Shown here: positions 8,567 to 15,290 of the stretch, one piece after another
Layout: each line of letters begins with the position of its first letter
Numbering within the stretch: the first letter of the stretch is position 1
Source: Achromobacter ruhlandii
GTDB taxonomy: Bacteria; Pseudomonadota; Gammaproteobacteria; Burkholderiales; Burkholderiaceae_B
Reading direction: 5' to 3'
Length of the DNA: 54,819 nucleotides
Assembly (NCBI RefSeq): GCF_902859695.1
Contig: NZ_CADIJL010000038.1
Location: 1 to 54,819 of the forward strand
Position numbers and translations under genes: made by a program
The notes under the pieces: generated by a model
Database searches by the model: none
Seen by the model: only the letters and a program-made list of their open reading frames with translations
What the model was told of the DNA's origin: nothing

Positions 8567-9718
8567 TTATGCCGCCACCGGCTGGCGCGAGGCCAGCCGG
8601 GCGCGGGCGTCCTGCTCCTGCCGCGCCGCGCCGTAGCGCCCCGGCACGTACAGCAGGCCCTTCATGATCTTGCGCGCGGTGCGCACCAGGCCGGCGGCCT
8701 GTACCTCGCCGCTGGCGTCATCCAGCTTCACGTCGATGTCCATGCCGCCCGACGGGTGTTCGATGCGCACGCCGCGGTAGCCCGGCCGTGGCGCCGGGCC
8801 GCCGCAATCATGCGCCACCGTGCCAGGCATGAGGAAGGCGGCCGCCACGCCCACCGCGCCGGTGGCGGCGTGGGCGCGATGGCAGGCATGCGGCGTGAAG
8901 TAGCGCGAGCGCAGCGACAGGACGGCGGCATCGCTGCCCGGCGCCAGCAGCACCGGCTTGGGGATGACGCTGTCCGACACGTCGCCCAGGCCCATGCGGG
9001 CGCCGGCTTCGCGGCGAATGCGTTCCAGGCGCGTCAGCAGCGCGGTGTTGGCGTCCAGCTCGGCGGGCGATTCGTCGCCACGCAGGCCGAAGTCGGCGGC
9101 GCGCAGCAACACCATCGGCATGGCGGCGTCGATCAGCGTGGCGGCCACGCCGTCCACCTTCTCCTGGCGCTGTCCCGTCGGGAACAGGCGGCCGGTGACC
9201 GCCCCCCAGGCGTCGAGGAAATTCAGGCGCACGGGCGCGGCGGCGCCCGGCACGCCGTCGATGCGCGCCTCGCCTTCATAGGTCAGGCGGCCGCCCGGCG
9301 TCTGCACCACGGCCTCGATCACGGCGCCCGTGTTGACGTTGTGCACCCGCACCGAGGTTTCGCCGTCGGCCGCGGCGATCAGGCCCTCGTCGATGGCGAA
9401 GGGCGCGGCGCCCGACAGCATGTTGCCGCAGTTGGGACGGGTGTCGACGCTGGCGCGGTCCACCGAGACCTGCGCGAACAGATAGTCGATGTCGCAGTCG
9501 GGCCGGGTCGAGCGCGACACGATCGCGACCTTGCTGGTCAGCGAGTTGCCGCCGCCCAGGCCGTCGACCTGCAGCGCATGGGGCGAGCCCATGGCCTGCA
9601 ACAGCAGCCGGTCGCGGTCGGCGGGATCGGCCGGCAGCCAGTCGCCAAGAAAAAAGGGGCCGCGGGAGGTGCCGCCACGCATCAGTACGCAAGGGATGAT
9701 CGTTTCCATGTCGTGCAT
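8567..9718 (-). CDS. PrpF / 4-oxalomesaconate tautomerase family isomerase
   Basis: A 383-residue protein of the PrpF fold (two-domain diaminopimelate-epimerase-like). It has the family opening PCVLMRGGTSRGPFFLGDWL, GLGGGNSLTSKVAIVSRS, TRPNCGNMLSGAAPFAIDEG (conserved Cys in CGN) and a C-terminal HPSGGMDIDVKL. Members isomerise C=C bonds of tricarboxylates, for example aconitate (PrpF) or 4-oxalomesaconate in gallate breakdown (GalD). Sequence alone does not separate these. ATG 9718 and ATG 9709 (METI) are both possible starts and neither has a strong ribosome site. It is the first gene of a probable operon with the Bug receptor. A LysR gene is transcribed divergently from a 52-bp gap. Confidence 0.87.
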   Translation of the reverse strand: MHDMETIIPCVLMRGGTSRGPFFLGDWLPADPADRDRLLLQAMGSPHALQVDGLGGGNSLTSKVAIVSRSTRPDCDIDYLFAQVSVDRASVDTRPNCGNMLSGAAPFAIDEGLIAAADGETSVRVHNVNTGAVIEAVVQTPGGRLTYEGEARIDGVPGAAAPVRLNFLDAWGAVTGRLFPTGQRQEKVDGVAATLIDAAMPMVLLRAADFGLRGDESPAELDANTALLTRLERIRREAGARMGLGDVSDSVIPKPVLLAPGSDAAVLSLRSRYFTPHACHRAHAATGAVGVAAAFLMPGTVAHDCGGPAPRPGYRGVRIEHPSGGMDIDVKLDDASGEVQAAGLVRTARKIMKGLLYVPGRYGAARQEQDARARLASRQPVAA

Positions 9719-9770
9719 TCTGCGACGACGCGGCTATTATTTGAATTGCAACTTACGGATGGATTAATGC
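9719..9770. promoter_or_regulatory. Divergent promoter region, prpF-like / LysR
   Basis: These 52 bp separate the start codons of the prpF-like gene (minus) and the LysR gene (plus). They must hold both promoters or parts of them. The middle is AT-rich for this genome (TATTATTTGAATTGCAACTTA), as expected for a LysR binding site. I could not define a T-N11-A operator with confidence. Confidence 0.4.
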
Positions 9771-10697
9771 ATGGCACGCATCAATTTCGATTTACAGGAA
9801 TTGCAGGCTTTCGTGGCCGTGGCCGAGCGCGCCAGTTTTCGCGCCGCCGCCGAAGACCTGAACCTGTCGCAGCCCGCGCTCAGCCGCCGCATCGACAAGC
9901 TGGAGGACCTGCTGGGCGCGCGCCTGCTGGAACGCACCACGCGCCGTGTGGCGCTGACGCACGTCGGCCGCATCTTCCTGGAACGGGCGCGCGGCGCCAT
10001 CGACGAACTGGAACGCGCGGTGCTCAGCATCGGCGACCTGGCGGCGCAGCGCGGCGGGCTGGTGACCGTGGCCTGCGTGCCGTCGGTGGCCTACTACTTC
10101 CTGCCCGCCATCATCCATGACTACGCCCAGCGCTTTCCTCGGATACGGGTCCGCATCATCGACGAGACCGCCCACACCGTGCTCAACAGCGTGGTGACCG
10201 GCCGCGCCGACTTCGGCATCAGTTTTTTCGGCACCCAGGAGCCGGACGTGGATTTCAAGGCGGTGCTGCGCGAGGACTTCGTGCTGGCGGTGCGGCGCGA
10301 CCATCCGCTGGCCGCGCGCCGCAGCGTGTCGTGGGAAGAACTGTCGCAGGAACGCTTCATGACCGTGGCCAAGGAAAGCGGCAACCGCCTGCTGATCGAC
10401 GACGCGCTGGCCAAGAGCGGCAAGCGCACCGTCAGCGCCTTCGAGGTCAGCCACGTCATGACGCTGCTGGGGCTGGTGGAGGCGGGCCTGGGCGTGGCGG
10501 CGGTGCCGCAGTTGGCGATGCCCCCGGCCGGCCACGCCACCCTGGCGGGCGTCAAGCTCGAACATCCCCGCGTCACCCGCAGCCTGGGCCTGATCTCGCG
10601 CCGGGGCCGCCCCCTGGCGCCGGCGGCGCAACAGCTCTATAACCTTATCCACCAAGCCGGCAAAAGCGCCAAGCGTGGCCCCTCCAAGCAACCCTGA
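9771..10697 (+). CDS. LysR-family transcriptional regulator
   Basis: A 308-residue LysR regulator. The N-terminal winged helix-turn-helix covers residues 1-60 (FDLQELQAFVAVAERASF, then LNLSQPALSRRIDKLEDLLG), followed by the linker helix and a periplasmic-binding-protein-like effector domain to about residue 300. ATG 9771 follows GGATGG by eight bases. LysR genes that diverge from a metabolic operon usually control it and themselves, so the likely targets are the prpF-like and bug genes and the likely effector is a tri- or dicarboxylate. The effector is inferred from the neighbours. Confidence 0.92.
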   Translation: MARINFDLQELQAFVAVAERASFRAAAEDLNLSQPALSRRIDKLEDLLGARLLERTTRRVALTHVGRIFLERARGAIDELERAVLSIGDLAAQRGGLVTVACVPSVAYYFLPAIIHDYAQRFPRIRVRIIDETAHTVLNSVVTGRADFGISFFGTQEPDVDFKAVLREDFVLAVRRDHPLAARRSVSWEELSQERFMTVAKESGNRLLIDDALAKSGKRTVSAFEVSHVMTLLGLVEAGLGVAAVPQLAMPPAGHATLAGVKLEHPRVTRSLGLISRRGRPLAPAAQQLYNLIHQAGKSAKRGPSKQP

Positions 10698-10706
10698 AGC
10701 CGCACC

Positions 10707-11171
10707 ATGAGCCCCCATTCCCTGGCGCTGCAAGCCGCCACCGAAGACGACCTGCCATTCCTGCTGTCGCTGCGCAAGGCGACCATGACCGAACACCTGG
10801 CGCGCGCCGGCGCGCCGCAGGACGACGCGCATCACCTGGCGCGCATCCGCTACCACTTCGACGACGCCCAGATCGTCTGGCTGCACGGCCGCCCGGCCGG
10901 CCTGTTCAAGACCTTCCGCGATCCGGCCGGCTGGCGCGTCGTGCAGATCCAGATCGACCCGGCCTTCCAGGGCCAGGGGCTGGGCCGGCGCCTGCTGGCG
11001 GGCCTGCTGCGGCAGGCGGACGACGAAGGCGCCCCGGTCACCCTGTCCGTCCTGAAGGGCAACCCCGCCCGCCGGCTCTACGAGTCGCTGGGCTTCATTC
11101 CCGTGGAGGAAACCGCCCTGGAAATAGAAATGCGCTACGAACCCGCCCCGCCCGCCGGCGGCCACGCCTGA
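10707..11171 (+). CDS. GNAT-family N-acetyltransferase
   Basis: A 154-residue protein with a single GNAT domain. The acetyl-CoA pyrophosphate loop is QGQGLGRRLL (residues about 91-100), preceded by beta-4 (VVQIQIDPAFQ) and followed by VTLSVLKGNPARRLYESLGFI, the usual motif-B region with the Asn and Tyr seen in acting members. It lies nine bases after the LysR stop on the same strand and could be cotranscribed with it. The acceptor substrate cannot be predicted. Confidence 0.85.
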   Translation: MSPHSLALQAATEDDLPFLLSLRKATMTEHLARAGAPQDDAHHLARIRYHFDDAQIVWLHGRPAGLFKTFRDPAGWRVVQIQIDPAFQGQGLGRRLLAGLLRQADDEGAPVTLSVLKGNPARRLYESLGFIPVEETALEIEMRYEPAPPAGGHA

Positions 11172-11250
11172 CGGCGGCCGTCGCAAAGGGCCCGCGCGAG
11201 GCTCGGTTGGATCGTCATCCCCGGCCCTCCCCATTTTTTTGTCCGGTGGC

Positions 11251-11277
11251 GGAATATTCCGGTTCCGTCCGGCGTCT
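11251..11277 (+). promoter_or_regulatory. Candidate ECF-sigma promoter
   Basis: GGAATA at 11251-11256 and GTCT at 11274-11277 are 17 bp apart, the arrangement of ECF (group IV) sigma promoters (GGAAC/T at -35, GTCT or similar at -10). A start point near 11285 would give a short leader to the secreted-repeat gene at 11320. An ECF sigma gene is the second gene of that unit, so this may be its own promoter. Confidence 0.5.
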
Positions 11278-11319
11278 GTAGAGGGCAGTCCCCCCACTTT
11301 CCCATCTACGAGGCACGAC

Positions 11320-11688
11320 ATGCGTACTCAAATCGCCGCAGCCCTGGTTCTCTCCTCCGCCGCCCTGTTCTCGGCCGGCGCCCACGCCCAGGCCGTCAAG
11401 GCCCAGGACGGCGTCCTGGTCAACAGCGCCGGCATGACCCTCTACACCTTCGACAAGGATGCCGGCGGCAAGAGCGCCTGCAACGACCAGTGCGCCAAGA
11501 TCTGGCCCCCGGTCACCGCCGCCGCCGACGCCAAGGCCTCGGGCGACCTGAGCATCATCACCCGCGACGACGGCTCCAAGCAGTGGGCCTACAAGGGCAA
11601 GCCGGTCTACCTGTACGCCAAGGACGCCAAGCCGGGCGACAAGACCGGCGACAACTTCAAGGACGTCTGGCACGCCGCCAAACCCTGA
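11320..11688 (+). CDS. Secreted repeat protein (COG4315-like)
   Basis: A 122-residue exported protein. A signal peptide (MRTQIAAALVLSSAALFSAG, cleavage after AHA) is followed by two related units: GVLVNSAGMTLYTFDKD with CNDQCAKIWPP, then WAYKGKPVYLYAKDAKPGD with a final VWHAAKP. These are the marks of the predicted lipoprotein/secreted repeat family COG4315. The function is unknown. Here the two Cys of CNDQC could form a disulphide. ATG 11320 follows ACGAGG by about six bases and starts the signal peptide; an in-frame extension to 11239 would bury it. The ECF sigma gene follows after 31 bp, so the product is probably part of, or a target of, that stress regulon. Confidence 0.88.
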   Translation: MRTQIAAALVLSSAALFSAGAHAQAVKAQDGVLVNSAGMTLYTFDKDAGGKSACNDQCAKIWPPVTAAADAKASGDLSIITRDDGSKQWAYKGKPVYLYAKDAKPGDKTGDNFKDVWHAAKP

Positions 11689-11719
11689 CCGCGCTTTCGC
11701 CGCCCATCCACGCCCGACC

Positions 11720-12232
11720 ATGCGCGCCGACGACGAAGCCGCGATCCTGGCCTGCATCCCCAGCCTGCGGCGCTACGCGCGCGGGCTGACGGGCGACCCG
11801 CACCGGGCCGATGACCTGGTGCAGGACACGCTCGAACGCGCCTGGAGCCGCTACTCGCGCTGGCAGCGCCGCGGCGAACTGAGGGCGTGGATGTTCGGCA
11901 TCATGCATAACCATTTCATCGACGGCGTGCGCGCCAGCCACCGGCAGGCCGAGGAGGCCCGCGCGGGCGACCTGCCCGACCTGCCGGTGCGCGCCACGCA
12001 GACCGACCACCTGGAGGTGCGCGACCTGGACCGCTGCCTGCAAGGCCTGCCGGCCGAGCAGCGCGAAGTATTGCTGCTGGTGTGCGTGGAAGACCTGTCA
12101 TACCAGGAAACCGCGCAGGTGCTGGGCGTGCCGCTGGGCACGGTCATGTCGCGCCTGTCGCGCGCCCGCGAACGGCTGGGCGCCCTGATGCAAGGCCAGG
12201 AACCCGCCAGCCGGCTCCATCGCGTGAAATGA
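11720..12232 (+). CDS. ECF-type RNA polymerase sigma factor
   Basis: A 170-residue sigma-70 family protein of the extracytoplasmic-function group. Region 2 spans about residues 8-75 (DDLVQDTLERAWSRYSRWQ, then LRAWMFGIMHNHFID). Region 4 spans about 110-162 (LPAEQREVLLLVCVEDLSYQ, ETAQVLGVPLGTVMSRLSRA). It directs RNA polymerase to a small regulon in response to an envelope or stress signal. The next gene, one base after its stop, encodes a membrane protein with the layout of an anti-sigma factor. A GGAATA-N17-GTCT element lies at the head of the transcript, consistent with autoregulation. Confidence 0.93.
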   Translation: MRADDEAAILACIPSLRRYARGLTGDPHRADDLVQDTLERAWSRYSRWQRRGELRAWMFGIMHNHFIDGVRASHRQAEEARAGDLPDLPVRATQTDHLEVRDLDRCLQGLPAEQREVLLLVCVEDLSYQETAQVLGVPLGTVMSRLSRARERLGALMQGQEPASRLHRVK

Positions 12233-12233
12233 C

Positions 12234-13049
12234 ATGAACGACAAACGCCTCCACGCCGTCCCGACCGCCGGCAACCCGATCACCGAAGCCGACCTGCACG
12301 CCTACGCCGACGGCCAGTTGCCGCCCGGCCGCCACGCCGAGGTCGACGCCTTCCTCGCCGCCCACCCGCAGGACCTAGCCCGCGTCCAGGCCTGGCAAGC
12401 CCAGCGCCACGCCCTGCACGCCCTGCTGGACCCGGTGCTGGACGAACCCCTGCCCCTGCGCCTGCCGCTCTCGCCCCCCGCGCGCCGCCTGCCGTGGCGC
12501 GCCGTGGCCGCCGGCATCGCCATCGCCGCCATCAGCGCCAGCACCGCCTGGCTGGCGCGCGGCGCCCTGGACGCCCGCCACCTGCAAACCGTATTGGCCA
12601 CCGCCACGCCCGACCGCGCCGCCGGCGGCTACGCCCAGCGCGCCGCCATCGCCCACGCCGTCTACGCCCCCGACATGGGCCGCCCCGTCGAAGTCAGCGG
12701 CGACAACGAAAAGGCCCTGGTCACCTGGCTCACCAAGCGCCTCGGCGCCCCCGTGCGCGCTCCCTCCCTGACCCATGCCGGCTACGACCTCGTCGGCGGC
12801 CGCCTGCTGCCCGGCGGCAGCGGCCCCGTCGCCCTCTTCATGTACGGCGCCCCCGACGGCCAACGCCTGACCCTCTACGTCACCCGCGAAGCCGTCGGCG
12901 GCCAGACCGCCTTCCAATTCACCCAGGAAGGCCCCGTCCGCGTCTTCTACTGGGTCGAAGGCCAATTCGGCTACGCCCTCTCCGGCGCCGTCAGCCGCGA
13001 CGAACTGCAGCGCGTCTCCGAAGAAGTCTACAAACAGCTACAAGGCTGA
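12234..13049 (+). CDS. Probable membrane anti-sigma factor
   Basis: A 271-residue protein. The cytoplasmic N-terminus (TEADLHAYADGQLPPGRHAE, followed by AFLAAHPQ and a helix) is the classic anti-sigma domain. One transmembrane helix (residues about 87-107, AVAAGIAIAAISASTAWLA) precedes a periplasmic domain of about 160 residues. The H-x3-C-x2-C zinc motif is absent, so it is not a ZAS redox type. It is translationally adjacent to the ECF sigma gene (1-bp gap), strong evidence for a sigma/anti-sigma pair. The periplasmic signal is unknown. An ATG-rich region downstream has no further gene of this unit. Confidence 0.87.
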   Translation: MNDKRLHAVPTAGNPITEADLHAYADGQLPPGRHAEVDAFLAAHPQDLARVQAWQAQRHALHALLDPVLDEPLPLRLPLSPPARRLPWRAVAAGIAIAAISASTAWLARGALDARHLQTVLATATPDRAAGGYAQRAAIAHAVYAPDMGRPVEVSGDNEKALVTWLTKRLGAPVRAPSLTHAGYDLVGGRLLPGGSGPVALFMYGAPDGQRLTLYVTREAVGGQTAFQFTQEGPVRVFYWVEGQFGYALSGAVSRDELQRVSEEVYKQLQG

Positions 13050-13225
13050 CCCCGGGCGCGGGCGCGCCCGGCGAGCGCCAATCCGCCCGCGGGCTTCAAC
13101 AAAGCCCCTGCTCAGACACCCTCGTTCGAGAATCAGTTGCCCTCCCACAAGCGCGCCGCAAAGCGCGCCCCCCATCGCCGCCACTTCGCGCAACGACCAC
13201 ACCCCCGACGCCCCACCCGATGTAT

Positions 13226-13259
13226 GCCAAAAACGGCTGCCCGCGCAGCCGTTTTTGGC
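13226..13259. terminator. 15-bp perfect hairpin, bidirectional terminator-like
   Basis: Arms 13226-13240 and 13245-13259 are perfect complements (GCCAAAAACGGCTGC and its complement) around a four-base loop CCGC. The plus-strand right arm carries five T residues and the left arm five A residues, so it could end transcription from either side. It lies 177 bp after the anti-sigma stop and 267 bp after the GntR stop on the other strand. Confidence 0.7.
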
Positions 13260-13351
13260 GGGCCCCGCAAACTCCTCCGCCCCCCAAACAACGCTGAGCA
13301 GAACACCAAGCAAGCCATTCTCCCCGCCATCCGCCGCATGGAGATGCACGA

Positions 13352-13517
13352 GCGGCGGGGGGAGGGTGCCGGGCGGGTGCGGGGCGTGTAGATGCGCCCG
13401 AGGGAATCCGAAGGAGTCGCCGAAGGCGAGGACGAGGATGACGAAGGGGTAGTCCGGAGCGAACGCTCCGGACCGCAATCGTAGCCCCGCGCCCGCCCGG
13501 CACCCTCCCCCCGCCGC
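13352..13517. repeat. Long inverted-repeat element with internal palindrome
   Basis: Arms 13352-13385 and 13484-13517 are 34 nt each and complementary at 33 positions, separated by 98 nt. The spacer has a purine-rich tract (GAAGGAGTCGCCGAAGGCGA and on) and a second hairpin at 13452-13473 whose 10-nt arms (GTCCGGAGCG and complement) flank AA. The right arm ends three bases before the GntR stop codon. The layout suggests a dispersed structured repeat of the genus or the remains of a small non-autonomous element. No transposase or target duplication is visible. Confidence 0.75.
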
Positions 13518-13520
13518 GCC

Positions 13521-14240
13521 TTAAGAACCCTCCCGAGCCACATGCAACATATGCAACGTAATCTTCCTCACCTCAGCCTTGCTCATCTCAATATGCCCCC
13601 GCAACATCCTCCCCGCCGCCTCCCCCCGCCGAGCCAGCACCGCCCGTAAAATCGCCCCATGCTCCTCATACGTCGCATCCACCCGGAACTCCTTGGTGAA
13701 ATCCAGCCGCCGCACGATCCGGATCTTCTCCGTCACCTCCCGGTGGATCAGCGCCATCTCCGCATTCCCGGCAGCCGCCACCAGTGAGCAGTGAAAGGCC
13801 TCGTCCAGCTCCGCCACCATCCGCCCATCCAGGATCCGCTGCGCCGGCGGCACCAGCCACACATCCGTCAACGCCCCCAACAAGCCGCTATCGTCCATGT
13901 GCTCGCGCGCGCACAACCGCTCGACCGCCGCCAGCTCCAGCACCACGCGCACGTCGTACAGCGCCTCGAAGCGCTCGAAATCGAACGGCCGCACCTGCCA
14001 GCCGCTGCGCGGACTGGGCAGCACGAAGCCCTCGCGCTCCAGCCGCGCCAGCCCCAGCCGCACCGGCGTGCGGCTCACCCCCAGCCGCAACGCCAGCTCC
14101 GCCTCAGTAAAGCGATCGCCCGGCAGCAGGCGGAAGTCGAACAGCTCGTCCTTGATGCGCTGGTAGACCTGGTCCGCCAGCGACCCGGCCAGCACCGGCG
14201 CCTGCCGCAGCGCCGGGCTGATGCTGACGGGGTCGCGCAT
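13521..14240 (-). CDS. GntR-family (FCD type) transcriptional regulator
   Basis: A 239-residue regulator. The winged helix-turn-helix lies at about residues 12-75 (ADQVYQRIKDELFDFRLLPG, TEAELALRLGVSRTPVRLGL). The all-helical FCD effector domain occupies 95-230, with metal-site candidates in DEAFHCSLVAAAGN, EEHGAILRAV and MLRGHIEMSK. Start ATG 14240 is chosen because the DNA-binding domain begins right after it; the frame upstream belongs to other genes. The stop of the biotin carrier fragment is five bases before this start, so both were probably one operon controlled by this regulator. The rest of that operon is missing here. Confidence 0.9.
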   Translation of the reverse strand: MRDPVSISPALRQAPVLAGSLADQVYQRIKDELFDFRLLPGDRFTEAELALRLGVSRTPVRLGLARLEREGFVLPSPRSGWQVRPFDFERFEALYDVRVVLELAAVERLCAREHMDDSGLLGALTDVWLVPPAQRILDGRMVAELDEAFHCSLVAAAGNAEMALIHREVTEKIRIVRRLDFTKEFRVDATYEEHGAILRAVLARRGEAAGRMLRGHIEMSKAEVRKITLHMLHVAREGS

Positions 14241-14245
14241 GCCGC

Positions 14246-14470
14246 TCAGGTCACGGGGCACGTCGCGTCCTCGGCCAGCACCAGCAGCGCGTCGCCGGCA
14301 TTCACCGGCTTGCCCGGCACGCAGCGGATCGCCGTGACCGTGCCCGACACCGGCGCGATCACCGACAGTTCCATCTTCATGGCCTCGACCACCACCAGCG
14401 TGTCGCCCGCCGCCACGCTCTGGCCCACCTGCACCGGGATCTTCCAGACGTTGCCGCACATGTCGGCGCC
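14246..14470 (-). pseudogene. Small biotin carboxyl carrier protein, 5' end lost
   Basis: The frame encodes a complete biotinyl domain: MCGNVWKIPVQVGQSVAAGD, the biotinylation site VVVEAMKMEL (Lys of EAMKM) and VTAIRCVPGKPVNAGDALLV. Free-standing carriers of this kind are about 70-78 residues and work with a separate biotin carboxylase, often beside 5-oxoprolinase or urea/allophanate-type genes. Relatives normally have six to ten more residues before the DM-x-G-N-V-W-K segment. Here that point coincides with the start of ammonium-transporter sequence on the other strand, so the native 5' end, promoter and partner genes appear to be lost. Initiation at ATG 14461 would still give a 71-residue domain, so a functional remnant is possible. 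Confidence 0.7.
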
Positions 14471-15076
14471 GCCCTGCTGTGGGTGGGTTGGTTCGGCTTC
14501 AATGCCGGCTCCGCCCTGGCCGCCAACGAAAACGCCACCCTGGCCTTCTTCAACACCATGATCGCCACCGCTGGCGCCGTGCTGGCCTGGCTGTTCACGG
14601 AATGGGCCATCAAGGGCAAGCCTTCGATGCTGGGCGCCGCCTCCGGCGCGGTCGCCGGCTTGGTGGGCATCACCCCGGCGGCCGGCCTGGTCGGCCCGGT
14701 AGGCGCGCTGATCATCGGCGTGGTCGCCGGCGTGGTCTGCGTGTGGGGCGTCAATGGCCTGAAGCGCCTGCTGCGCGCCGATGACGCGCTGGACGTGTTC
14801 GGCGTGCACGGCGTGGGCGGCATTGTCGGCGCCCTGCTGACCGGCGTCTTCAATGCCCAGGTCCTGGGCGGCCCCGGCCTGGCGGAACCCGGCATGATCC
14901 TGGGCCAACTGTGGGTGCAGCTTGAAGGCGTGCTGCTGACCATCGTCTGGTCCGGCGTGGTCGCCTGGATCGCCTACAAGATCGCCAACGCCCTGTGCGG
15001 CCTGCGCGTGCCGGAAGACCAGGAACGCGAAGGGCTGGACGTCACCAGCCACGGCGAATCGGCCTACCACAGCTGA
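14462..15076 (+). pseudogene. amtB: Ammonium transporter Amt, N-terminal half missing
   Basis: About 204 residues match the second half of AmtB with high conservation: GAALLWVGWFGFNAGSALAA, TEWAIKGKPSMLG, ASGAVAGLVGITPAAG, the pore-histidine segment DVFGVHGVGGIVGALLTG, TIVWSGVVAWIAYKIAN and the C-terminal LRVPEDQEREGLDVTSHGES. Full Amt proteins have 11 transmembrane helices and over 400 residues, with a second pore His in the first half; that half and the promoter are absent. The frame remains open leftwards, but the sequence there reads as the biotin carrier on the opposite strand. It should be inactive as a channel. A normal terminator follows, showing that the 3' end is native. Confidence 0.85.
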
Positions 15077-15113
15077 TCGTCACCCCCGCCCGCTGCCGGG
15101 CGGGGCCATGGGA

Positions 15114-15141
15114 AGCCCCCTCTTTGCAGGGGGCTTTTTTT
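15114..15141 (+). terminator. Rho-independent terminator of amt
   Basis: Stem AGCCCCC (15114-15120) pairs with GGGGGCT (15129-15135) around an eight-base loop and runs into seven T residues. It lies 37 bp after the amt stop on the same strand. Confidence 0.85.
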
Positions 15142-15225
15142 CGTCCGGGCAATGCCGTTTCGAAGGCCGGACCAGACGCAAGCGGCCTGAACCTCCAAGG
15201 TGCCCCCCCCCGCGCCCGCCGGCGC

Positions 15226-15253
15226 AAAAAAGCCCGGCGCATGCGCCGGGCTT
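15226..15253 (-). terminator. Terminator of the ptsI operon
   Basis: A perfect 24-nt palindrome (15230-15253, half-site AAGCCCGGCGCA) is followed on the minus strand by six T residues (complement of A 15226-15231). It lies 38 bp after the ptsI stop and should end the gshB-ptsI transcript. Confidence 0.85.
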
Positions 15254-15290
15254 TCGGTTCGTTGGGGCAATGCCCCGGCATCAGTGGCCC

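Larger units (their letters stand above)
13050..13520. other. 471-bp intergenic stretch without a credible gene
   Basis: This gap lies between the convergent anti-sigma and GntR genes. It contains a terminator-like hairpin at 13226-13259 and a long inverted-repeat element at 13352-13517. Several open frames on the minus strand cross it, but none has a ribosome site, family motif or plausible composition. I judge it to be non-coding. Confidence 0.75.

Noticed and set aside
7550..10120. A long plus-strand frame across the bug and prpF-like genes
   Set aside because: It is the reverse shadow of both genes; no motif, no ribosome site and His/Arg-rich composition.
13038..13543. Several 130-150-codon frames on the minus strand in the gap before GntR
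   Set aside because: They overlap one another in different frames, cross the inverted repeat and the hairpin, and have no start signal or known domain.
14246..15070. A 274-codon minus-strand frame covering amt and the biotin carrier
   Set aside because: Only its last part (from about 14,470 down) is a real biotinyl domain; the rest is His/Gln-rich shadow of amt.
15181..15225. C-rich tract (CCCCCCCC) between the two facing terminators
   Set aside because: A short homopolymer run between terminators; no signal apart from possible sequencing difficulty.
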